The notes under the pieces are model-generated. The model saw nothing but the letters and a program-made list of their open reading frames with translations, was not told the DNA's origin and ran no database searches. The translations under genes were made by a program, and so were the position numbers. From an uncultured Eubacterium sp. (lineage in GTDB: Bacteria > Bacillota > Clostridia > Lachnospirales > Lachnospiraceae), in assembly GCA_910584065.1 (NCBI GenBank), contig CAJTZN010000023.1:1-55499 (forward strand): a stretch of 55,499 nt of DNA. The letters run 5' to 3'. Of this stretch, positions 24,876 to 32,179 are shown piece after piece (the stretch's first letter is position 1; each line of letters opens with the position of its first letter).

Positions 24876-26305
24876 AGATAAACACAAATATTTCGGCAAT
24901 GCTTGCCAGCAGTCACTTAAACCGGACGCAGGATAACCTGACGACGAGTCTGGAACGGCTTTCTTCGGGGTATCGAATCAACAAGGCGGCAGACGATGCT
25001 GCCGGTATGGCAATCTCACAGAAAATGCACGCGCAGATACGAGGACTGGAGAGAGCTTCCCGCAATGGCGCGGACGGTGTTTCGTTCATACAGACCGCAG
25101 AGGGGGCGCTGACGGAGACGGATAACCTGCTCCAGAGGTGTCGCGAATTGTCCGTTCAGGCGGCAAACGGCGGTGCGTTGACGATCGAGGATAAAGAGGC
25201 GATTCAAAAGGAAATCGACTCTCTCATGGAAGAAATCGATCGTCTGGCATCCGATACCGAATTCAATACGAAGAGCATTTTGGACGGAAGCTGCTGCCGT
25301 CAGACGTCGTCCAATAATGTCGGCGTCAAAGTGATCTCCATGACGGACTACGTCGGATTGACGACATACGGACTTACCGTGGATAAGCAGGCGACGCAGA
25401 GTACGTTTACGACAGGGAGGCTCGGCATGGCAGCCGGTGATGAATTCACCGAGGAGGGTCAGATTCAGATCAATGGCGAGCTTATCCGGATCAATCCGGG
25501 GGAGACGTTGGAGGATGCGTACGCAAAGATCCGTGACTGTTGTGAGAGCATGAATATTGATGTAAAGCCGGTTGATGGTGCAGGTGTGGAGGCTGACATA
25601 GGAGCGGCGTCGGCATTGTTTTTTGAATCAAAACTTTACGGTGCCCAGCATACGATTGAGGTGACGACGGATAGTCCGGTGCTGGCAGGCCTTCTCGGTG
25701 TGGCAGGCGGTACATATGTACCGGGTGAGGATGCAGAAGTTACGATTGATACGGGAAGTGATTCCGGATTTTCGAAAACGGCGACGACGTTTATTGAGGG
25801 CGGTCGCGTGACGGTTTCAGACCGCGACGGTTTCTGCATGATTTTTGATGTTTCAAAAGTGGAGGAAGCGGATATACCTTCTTCGGCAGAGGTTACTGTA
25901 CTGGACGCCGGTTTTGTCGCTATCCAGATTGGTGCCAATGAGGGGCAGACGATTGATATTTCGATTCCACCGGTTACATGTAAATCGCTGAATATCGAGT
26001 ATTGTAATGTGTGTACCGTGGCAGGGGCCTCGGATTCGATCAGTAAATTCAATGCCGCGATTGAGGAAGTGGCGGCGATCCGCGCGAAGCTCGGCGCGTA
26101 TGAGAACCGTCTGGATTCCGCGACGACGAGTCTTGATATTACGTCCCAGAACCTGACGGAGGCGTGCTCGCGGATCGAGGACGTGGATATGTCAGCCGAA
26201 ATGACGAGTTATACGCAGCTCAGTGTTCTTGCACAGGCGGGAACGTCAATGCTTGCACAGGCAAATAATCGTCCGCAGACGATTCTACAGCTGCTTCAGG
26301 CGTAA
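24872..26305 (+). CDS. fliC: Flagellin, cysteine-containing
   Basis: 477 aa. N-terminal D0/D1 (INTNISAMLASSHLNRTQ, ERLSSGYRINKAADDAAGMA) and C-terminal D1/D0 (SALDITSQ-like LDITSQNLTEACSRIEDVDM, MLAQANNRPQTILQLL) are canonical. The middle, about 145-385, is a variable outer domain. Ten cysteines are present (C90, C141, C142, C223, C224, C322, C370, C378, C381, C432), two of them in the conserved D1 helices; flagellins normally lack Cys. The start codon overlaps the upstream stop (ATGA), an unusual arrangement for such a highly made protein. It is exported by the flagellar type III system and followed by fliS. Confidence 0.95.
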   Translation: MKINTNISAMLASSHLNRTQDNLTTSLERLSSGYRINKAADDAAGMAISQKMHAQIRGLERASRNGADGVSFIQTAEGALTETDNLLQRCRELSVQAANGGALTIEDKEAIQKEIDSLMEEIDRLASDTEFNTKSILDGSCCRQTSSNNVGVKVISMTDYVGLTTYGLTVDKQATQSTFTTGRLGMAAGDEFTEEGQIQINGELIRINPGETLEDAYAKIRDCCESMNIDVKPVDGAGVEADIGAASALFFESKLYGAQHTIEVTTDSPVLAGLLGVAGGTYVPGEDAEVTIDTGSDSGFSKTATTFIEGGRVTVSDRDGFCMIFDVSKVEEADIPSSAEVTVLDAGFVAIQIGANEGQTIDISIPPVTCKSLNIEYCNVCTVAGASDSISKFNAAIEEVAAIRAKLGAYENRLDSATTSLDITSQNLTEACSRIEDVDMSAEMTSYTQLSVLAQAGTSMLAQANNRPQTILQLLQA

Positions 26306-26346
26306 TCACCGGATGCTGGCAGAGGCAGCGATGACAGAAAGGACGG

Positions 26347-26826
26347 GTGCCGTTGGAACGGGAACAGTTAAATGCCTATGCGGCCAGAGTGGCGCAGGCG
26401 AATCGGAGTGAACTCGTAGTGATTATATATGAGGCATTTTTAGATAGTGTAAAGGATGGAAGGAAATATTTAAAAGAGGGAGATCTTCCCGCCTGCAGGC
26501 GGGAGATCGACCGGGCGAAAGGGTTTCTTACCGAGTTAATGGGAAGTTTGGATTTTCGTTATGAAATTTCCCATTATTTGCGCAGACTTTATGTATTTGC
26601 TTATCAGGAGTTGTGTCAGGGAGTTGCCGAGCGGGAGGAAGCACGGTTCTCCCATGCTTTGGATATTGTTGAAAAACTTCTTCCGGCATTCCGCGAGGTG
26701 GCGGCTCAGGATGCGTCGGCCGGGGTTATGGCGAATACCGAGACAATCTATGCGGGGCTCACATATGGCAGGGGCAGCCTGAATGAGAATGTCAATGTCG
26801 ATGTAAACCGCGGATTTCAGGCATGA
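26347..26826 (+). CDS. fliS: Flagellar export chaperone FliS
   Basis: 159 aa helical protein: LNAYAARVAQANRSELVVII, YEAFLDSVKDGRKYL, RAKGFLTELMGSLDFRYEIS and LRRLYVFAYQEL match the FliS four-helix bundle, which binds the flagellin C-terminus and keeps it unpolymerised before export. The start is uncertain: GTG 26347 is only 3 bases after AGGA, while TTG 26353 is 9 bases after it and is the better-spaced start. It is longer than typical FliS (about 125-130 aa) by a C-terminal Asn/Val-rich tail. It lies 41 bases after flagellin. Confidence 0.85.
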   Translation: MPLEREQLNAYAARVAQANRSELVVIIYEAFLDSVKDGRKYLKEGDLPACRREIDRAKGFLTELMGSLDFRYEISHYLRRLYVFAYQELCQGVAEREEARFSHALDIVEKLLPAFREVAAQDASAGVMANTETIYAGLTYGRGSLNENVNVDVNRGFQA

Positions 26827-26860
26827 GTGTTGAAATGAGGGCACTCATGCCTGACTTTTT
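26819..26860 (+). terminator. Intrinsic terminator after fliS
   Basis: AGGCATGAGTG (26819-26829) pairs with CACTCATGCCT (26842-26852), followed by CTGACTTTTT. The left arm includes the fliS stop codon. Confidence 0.8.
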
Positions 26861-27069
26861 GACAGATTTTCTACTTTTCGCATCTCTTTGAGTAAATACT
26901 TGTACCGGTACTGAATGGCGTTTACCTCATAGATGCAGCTGTCGACCAGATCGGGGTCGCAGGCATATTCAAAATTGGAATGGGCGTTTGCCAGCGATTG
27001 TTTTATCTCCTCGATTTCATTTAACAGTTCTTCCCGTGTGAGAAGAAGGTTGTCCGGTTTCTTTTTCAT
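26845..27069 (-). CDS. Small YaaL/DUF2508-like protein
   Basis: 74 aa, Lys/Glu-rich and helical; ATG 27069 follows AAAGGGGGA. The sequence NAHSNFEYACDPDLVDSCIY plus ALQYRYKYLLKE-like AIQYRYKYLLKEMRK matches the small YaaL (DUF2508) family, conserved next to recR/yaaK in Bacillus and of unknown function. Here it stands alone, convergent with fliS, and overlaps its terminator hairpin. Confidence 0.65.
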   Translation of the reverse strand: MKKKPDNLLLTREELLNEIEEIKQSLANAHSNFEYACDPDLVDSCIYEVNAIQYRYKYLLKEMRKVENLSKSQA

Positions 27070-27225
27070 ACCAATCCCCCTTTGATTCTATTTTAAGTGT
27101 ATTAGTATGCAGAAAATGTCGAAAATACGAGGCTTTTGACATTTTTGTTTTTCTATTTTTTTCGTATTTGTAGTAAAAGTATAACCTTGTTCAAGAAATA
27201 TATTCCATTTTTTTCAAAATAAGTA

Positions 27226-27255
27226 TTGACAAATGATCGGTCTGCGTGTTAGTAT
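27226..27255 (+). promoter_or_regulatory. Predicted promoter of the Tad pilus operon
   Basis: TTGACA (27226-27231), an 18-nt spacer, TAGTAT (27250-27255). The predicted start near 27262 is downstream of the first in-frame ATG (27256), which therefore could not be used from this promoter. Confidence 0.6.
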
Positions 27256-27795
27256 ATGAATCACAACAAAACAGGAGGTGGCAGTATCGGAAGTCAGGAG
27301 TTGATCTTCCTTGTTCTGTTACCGGCATCACTTTTTGATCTGTATCAATACCGGGTACCAAATGCGATCATCGGGATCGGTCTGGTCCTCAGTTTGTATG
27401 ACAATATTTGGCAGTATGGGATATTGGGTATCGGGTCATTTTCACTCAAATGTCTGTTTCCGTTTGTTGTCTGTTGTATCTTTTATCTGTTCCATGTACT
27501 GGGAGCAGGTGATATCAAGATATTTTCCATAATCTGTAGCTATTTTAACGTTGAGTACTGTGTCCGCATCATGGCGGTTTCGCTTTTGATCGGAGCACTA
27601 TTATCTCTTTTTAAGATGATTCTGCAAAAAAGTTTCATTCGCCGTTTTCGGCACTTTTCAATGTATGTGAGAAACCTGATGTCGGGAGGACCGATCAGGG
27701 CGTATTACGATCTCAAAACATGTGGGGATGAAGGGGTTATTCCCTTTACTATATGTATTACACTGGCGGTCATAATATGCACGACAGGAAGGTAA
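27256..27795 (+). CDS. Type IV prepilin peptidase (A24 family), first of two in the Tad locus
   Basis: Up to 179 aa with about five to six TMs. The two catalytic aspartates of A24 peptidases are seen in SLFDLYQYRVPN and LGAGDIKIF. It would cleave the leader of Flp-type prepilins at the inner membrane. The start is unsettled: ATG 27256 directly abuts the -10 box; AGGAGGT at 27273-27279 is correctly spaced only for an ATC codon at 27286, and the next canonical start is TTG 27301. First gene of the Tad operon. Confidence 0.8.
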   Translation: MNHNKTGGGSIGSQELIFLVLLPASLFDLYQYRVPNAIIGIGLVLSLYDNIWQYGILGIGSFSLKCLFPFVVCCIFYLFHVLGAGDIKIFSIICSYFNVEYCVRIMAVSLLIGALLSLFKMILQKSFIRRFRHFSMYVRNLMSGGPIRAYYDLKTCGDEGVIPFTICITLAVIICTTGR

Positions 27796-27868
27796 GGAGA
27801 AAGAAATTTTCAATCTTTCAGGTGGCGCAGGAGCGTGTGCGCGCGAAAAAATAGAGGGGGTGTTCTGT

Positions 27869-28885
27869 ATGGATCGGATCAAATTGCTGATTTGTACGAA
27901 GCAGAAAGAATATGGGGAAAAGCTGCTGCGGTTTCTTTCCGCGCAGCGGAATCCGGATATTGAGGCGGAATTGCTGACGGCTGACGTGGGAGAGGCAGTC
28001 GGCGCCATTATGGAAAAGACAGGTACGGAGCAGAATGTATGTGTGATTTCAGATGACAAAAAAGTGCTGGAGCATGTGGGAGGCCAGACTGTAACCCTCG
28101 TGCCGTCGCCGGAAACAGAGGGGAAACGAGAAATCTTTATGTATCAGAGGGCGGAGGATATTTACCGGCAGATCCTGTCGTTGACGGGGATGCCGGTGAG
28201 GAAGGAAGCGCGGGATCTGGAACTGTCGGTCCCGAAAGTGACGTGCGTGTATGCACCCGGAGAAAGCGAGGAAAAGACAGTTTTTGCCCTGCGCACCGCG
28301 ATCGACCGCGCGGAGCGGGGAAGCGTGCTCTACATAAATTTATGCGGATATCCCCTTCTTTTTCGCGAGGAACAGGAAGGGATTTCAAATCTGATGTTAT
28401 GCAATGAATTGGGGGTATTTGAGGAGCGGCTGAGGGAACTGGCATTCAGTGCCGGGCAGATCTCGGTACTGGCGCCTGCTGGGCATTTTCGGGATCTGTT
28501 TGATTTTTCGCAGGAAGAAGTGAGTCGGTTTATCGCGTATATGAAACAGCAGACGTTGTATGAGGCGGTTGTGATCGAACTGGGGCAGCTTTTTGATTTT
28601 ACGTTTGTCCTATTGGCGGAGGCGGATGCTGTACTCATGCCGCAGGAGCCGGGGATCCTGGCGGAAAAAAAGCGTCAGCTTTTCTGCGGGTATTGCCGCA
28701 GGGAGGGACAGGAAACCGTGTGGGAACGGATCAAGTTTGTGCCGGTGGCTGCGAACTGCCCAGAAAGCTGGGAAGAAATCCTGCGCATAGTAGGTGCGGA
28801 CGGGGAGGAGGGAAACCGAGATGGAGGAAAAAAGCCAAAAAGAGAAAATAAGAGGGTTGGTTTTGGATCAGGTACCGGCCGATGA
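27869..28885 (+). CDS. TadZ/CpaE-like pilus assembly protein
   Basis: 338 aa; ATG 27869 has GAGGGGG ahead. The N-terminal 120 residues resemble an atypical receiver domain (IKLLICTKQKEYGEKLLRFL, NVCVISDDKKVL). A degenerate ParA/MinD-like ATPase domain follows: VTCVYAPGESEEKTVFALRT stands where the P-loop should be, and lacks the GKT/S lysine. This fits the TadZ family, in which the ATPase is often degenerate; TadZ positions the Tad machine at the cell pole. It overlaps the cpaF start by 65 bases. Confidence 0.75.
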   Translation: MDRIKLLICTKQKEYGEKLLRFLSAQRNPDIEAELLTADVGEAVGAIMEKTGTEQNVCVISDDKKVLEHVGGQTVTLVPSPETEGKREIFMYQRAEDIYRQILSLTGMPVRKEARDLELSVPKVTCVYAPGESEEKTVFALRTAIDRAERGSVLYINLCGYPLLFREEQEGISNLMLCNELGVFEERLRELAFSAGQISVLAPAGHFRDLFDFSQEEVSRFIAYMKQQTLYEAVVIELGQLFDFTFVLLAEADAVLMPQEPGILAEKKRQLFCGYCRREGQETVWERIKFVPVAANCPESWEEILRIVGADGEEGNRDGGKKPKRENKRVGFGSGTGR

Positions 28886-30059
28886 GGAGATGGATGAGAA
28901 TCGCTTACTCGATATTATCGATGAGAATATCAGGCGCAGCAGTCAGGGGGAATATATACGGTATGCGGAAAAAAAGCGTCTTCGCAGAGCCATTTTTAAT
29001 TCCATGAGAAAACTGGATGTGCTCCAGGAACTGATTGAGGATCAACAGATCACGGAGGTTATGGTAAATGGGACGGATCACATTTTCGTGGAGAAAGAGG
29101 GACGGCTTTTGGACAGCGGGCAGACTTTTGAGTCGGCTGACCGTCTGAATGATGTCGCCCAGCAGATCGCTTCGGCGGGAAACCGTATCGTAAACGAGAC
29201 AAATCCCATTTTGGATGTGCGCCTGGCCGACGGTTCCCGCGTAAATATCGTGATGCCGCCCATCGCGATGGAAGGGCCTGTGATCACGATCCGAAAGTTT
29301 CCGAAAGACCCACTGACAATGGAGAAACTGATAGAGATGGGGGCGATCACGGAAGAGGCGGACGATCTGCTGCGCAAGCTCGTGGAAGCGAAGTACAATA
29401 TATTTATTTCAGGCGGGACGGGCGCGGGAAAAACGACATTTTTAAACATTCTGTCCAATTATATCCCAGAGGACGAACGGGTGATTACGGTGGAGGATTC
29501 TGCGGAACTGCAGATCCGGAATGTCAGGAACCTTGTGCGTCTGGAAGCGAGAAATGCTAATGTGGAAGGAAAAAATGAGGTTACGATACGGGATCTGATC
29601 CGCAGCGCTCTCCGCATGAGGCCCGATCGCATCATCGTCGGAGAGATTCGTGATTCGACGGCAATCGATATGCTGACGGCGATGAACACCGGGCATGACG
29701 GGAGCCTGTCTACCGGCCACGCGAACAGTCCGCAGGATATGCTGAACCGTCTGGAGACGCTTGTCCTTATGGGGATGGATATTCCGCTGGAGGCGATCCG
29801 CCAGCAGATTTCATCCGCTATTGACATCGTGGTACATCTGGGACGGCTTCGAGACCGGAGCAGGAGGATACTGGAAATTTGTGAAGTGGGTGGAGTGGAG
29901 CAGGGAAAAATCCGAATGTTCCCGCTGTTTCGGTTTGAGGAAAAGGAGGAAAGAGATGGAAGGATCGAAGGGGAACTCGTGAACACCGGGCACAGGCTGG
30001 TTCGCAGCGATAAGTGCAGAAAGGCCGGGATACGGGAATTTATGTGCGGTACCATGTAG
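28821..30059 (+). CDS. cpaF: Tad pilus assembly ATPase CpaF/TadA
   Basis: 412 aa secretion ATPase of the type II/IV superfamily that powers Flp pilus assembly. Walker A is GGTGAGKTT near residue 198, Walker B is RIIVGEIRDSTAIDML, with the Asp box EDSAEL and His box GHDGSLSTGHANS. ATG 28821 follows GGAGGAGGG at a 9-base spacing and is preferred over an upstream TTG/ATG at 28794. The C-terminal 45 or so residues (GELVNTGHRLVRSDKCR) form the usual CpaF tail. It lies inside the Tad operon between tadZ and tadB. Confidence 0.93.
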   Translation: MEEKSQKEKIRGLVLDQVPADEEMDENRLLDIIDENIRRSSQGEYIRYAEKKRLRRAIFNSMRKLDVLQELIEDQQITEVMVNGTDHIFVEKEGRLLDSGQTFESADRLNDVAQQIASAGNRIVNETNPILDVRLADGSRVNIVMPPIAMEGPVITIRKFPKDPLTMEKLIEMGAITEEADDLLRKLVEAKYNIFISGGTGAGKTTFLNILSNYIPEDERVITVEDSAELQIRNVRNLVRLEARNANVEGKNEVTIRDLIRSALRMRPDRIIVGEIRDSTAIDMLTAMNTGHDGSLSTGHANSPQDMLNRLETLVLMGMDIPLEAIRQQISSAIDIVVHLGRLRDRSRRILEICEVGGVEQGKIRMFPLFRFEEKEERDGRIEGELVNTGHRLVRSDKCRKAGIREFMCGTM

Positions 30060-30124
30060 TGTTAAGTGTCGGATCAGTGTACTGTGATACACTGACGAAC
30101 AGGAACGGGAAGGGAGGCAAACAG

Positions 30125-30865
30125 ATGGATTACAACCGGTATGTTTATACGAAATGGGAGGCAGTCCGTTACGGATCGTGCGGGGGAGCGGCGGCGTTTG
30201 TCATATTGATGCTTTTTTATGACAATGTGGTTGTATGCGGTTTGGGTGCGGCTGCGGGCGGCGTGCTGTTCCTCAAATATTATCGGCGCATCCTTATGGA
30301 AAAACGTCGCTGGCAATTGACTGTCCAGTTTAAGGATGCCACGGAAAGCCTGGTATCGGCGCTTGTGGCAGGGTATTCGCTGGAAAATGCCGTCCGTCAG
30401 ACGGAAAAGGATCTGAGGATGATGTATGATCCGGATGATATTATTATGATCGAATTTTCACAGATGTCGCACAAGATGGATCTGACGGTGCCTGCTGCCG
30501 AACTTCTCAGCGATTTGGGGGTCAGGAGCGGCGTAGAGGATATCCGGACATTTAGTGAGATTTTGATGACGGCGAGAAAAACGGGAGGGAATCTCGTTCG
30601 GGTCATGAGGAGGACATCGGGCAATATCGCGGAGAGGATCGAGATGAAACGGGAGATTGAGACGCTGATTGCGGGAAAAAAGATGGAATCAAACTGTATG
30701 ACGGCGATCCCGCTTCTGATCATCGTCTATCTGCGCATCTTTTCTCCAGGGTTTCTCGATCCGCTGTATCACAATCTGCTGGGAATCTGTGTGATGACGG
30801 GCGCGCTGGCGGTTTTTGTGGCCGCGTTTTTATGGGGACAGAAACTGATGGGCATACGGTTTTAG
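30125..30865 (+). CDS. tadB: Tad pilus inner-membrane protein TadB
   Basis: 246 aa; ATG 30125 has GGGAGGC upstream. TMs lie at about 22-60 and two at about 195-240, with a cytoplasmic GspF-like (T2SSF) domain between (ATESLVSALVAGYSLENAVR, ILMTARKTGGNLVRVMRR). TadB and TadC form the platform for the Flp pilus. It is 13 bases upstream of tadC. Confidence 0.85.
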   Translation: MDYNRYVYTKWEAVRYGSCGGAAAFVILMLFYDNVVVCGLGAAAGGVLFLKYYRRILMEKRRWQLTVQFKDATESLVSALVAGYSLENAVRQTEKDLRMMYDPDDIIMIEFSQMSHKMDLTVPAAELLSDLGVRSGVEDIRTFSEILMTARKTGGNLVRVMRRTSGNIAERIEMKREIETLIAGKKMESNCMTAIPLLIIVYLRIFSPGFLDPLYHNLLGICVMTGALAVFVAAFLWGQKLMGIRF

Positions 30866-30878
30866 GGAGGGATATGTC

Positions 30879-31970
30879 ATGGAAAAGTATATGATCTACA
30901 TAGAAAAGGCGATGGATGCCCTGCATTTGGAACGAGTATTGAAAAAAGATACCAAAACGTTAGAAATGGTGGAAACTCTGTACCGGAGGCAGGATAAGCG
31001 GGCGAAGTTTACGGAGATCTGGTGCCGGCGGCTTTTTATAATGGCGGCAGCGGTAGGCGTGTCGGTGCTTGTCCTTCTTGTGTGTGTTAGTCAGGAGGCA
31101 CCGGAAGCGGTTATTGTAAAAAATCAGTATCTGCATATCAGGGCCGGCGAAGAACAGGTCACATTTGGCATGGAGGCGGAAACAGAGGCCGGGCCGGCTC
31201 AGGCGGAGATCACGGTAGGCGTCGGGGCAGAAGATGAAGCGGAACACGCGGAAATGGCGGCGACCCCGGATCCCCGCGAAGTTTTTGTGGCAGACGTAAG
31301 GGAGGCGGTTGAAAATGCCGTTTCCTCCGAGCGTGCCACCGAGGGAGAACAGGATGTGCTGCTTCCGGAAACGGTGTCCGGGAAAGAGGTAAGATATACG
31401 GATCCTGAATTTGAAAAAGATTACAATGCGTTTTATCTATGCCTCATTGTGCTGGTTCTGCTGCCCGCCTTTTGGAGACGGGAACGGCAGGAAAAGTTAA
31501 AGGAGAGAGAAAACCAGCTGCTGCTCGATTATCCGGAACTGGTGAATAAGGTCATGCTGCTGTTAAGCGCCGGACTGACTGTGAGGGGGTGTTTCGAGCG
31601 GATGGGGGAAGAATACCGCAGCCGCATGCGGAAAGGGGGTGAGAGAAAGTATGTATATGAAGAAATCTGTTTTTCCTTGCAGGAAATGGAACATGGCGTA
31701 TCGGAAACGATGGCGCTCGAGTCGTTTGGCAAACGATGCCGGCTTCTTCCCTATCTGCGGTTTGCTTCGATGCTGAACCAGAATATCCGCAAGGGATCCG
31801 AGGGACTGATAGCATTACTGGAAGTTGAGGCGGTTGAGGCGTTTGAAAAGCGCAAGGAACAGGTTAAGATCATGGGGGAGACGGCAGGAACAAAGCTGCT
31901 TCTTCCGATGGTGCTCATGCTGGGCGTCGTCATGGTTATCATCGTTGTCCCGGCATTTATGACAATGTAA
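30879..31970 (+). CDS. tadC: TadC-like platform protein with extracytoplasmic insert
   Basis: 363 aa; ATG 30879 follows GGGAGGG. The first 45 residues are cytoplasmic and basic, TM1 is at about 50-70, then about 115 acidic residues (70-185) are outside the membrane, TM2 is at 188-203, and the C-terminal 155 residues contain the T2SSF domain (LLDYPELVNKVMLLLSAGLT, FEKRKEQVKIMGETAGTKLL) with a final TM. The long Ala/Glu-rich loop is not part of a standard TadC. Partner of TadB. Confidence 0.85.
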   Translation: MEKYMIYIEKAMDALHLERVLKKDTKTLEMVETLYRRQDKRAKFTEIWCRRLFIMAAAVGVSVLVLLVCVSQEAPEAVIVKNQYLHIRAGEEQVTFGMEAETEAGPAQAEITVGVGAEDEAEHAEMAATPDPREVFVADVREAVENAVSSERATEGEQDVLLPETVSGKEVRYTDPEFEKDYNAFYLCLIVLVLLPAFWRRERQEKLKERENQLLLDYPELVNKVMLLLSAGLTVRGCFERMGEEYRSRMRKGGERKYVYEEICFSLQEMEHGVSETMALESFGKRCRLLPYLRFASMLNQNIRKGSEGLIALLEVEAVEAFEKRKEQVKIMGETAGTKLLLPMVLMLGVVMVIIVVPAFMTM

Positions 31971-32005
31971 ATAAAAAAATAGAAAACAAAAAAGGAGGAA
32001 TTCAA

Positions 32006-32179
32006 ATGGGAGTAATAACAGAGTTTTGGAAAGATGAAGAGGGGATCGGCGTGGTGGAGATCATCCTGATCCTGGTAGTGCTGATCGCGCTCGTACTGCT
32101 GTTTAAGGAAAAGATCACAGCGGTAGTAAATAAGGCATTTTCAGCTTTTGAAAAGGACTCGGGGAGTATTATCAAATGA
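32006..32179 (+). CDS. flp: Flp pilin (major Tad prepilin), 57 aa
   Basis: A short gene with AAAGGAGG ahead of ATG 32006. The product has a 13-residue leader ending in Gly, then IGVVEIILILVVLIALVLLF: prepilin peptidase cleavage after G13 gives Glu at position +5 of the mature protein, as in Flp pilins. A short charged tail follows (KEKITAVVNKAFSAFEK). The stop overlaps the start of the next gene as ATGA. Its place between tadC and the pseudopilin genes fits the Tad operon. Confidence 0.9.
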   Translation: MGVITEFWKDEEGIGVVEIILILVVLIALVLLFKEKITAVVNKAFSAFEKDSGSIIK

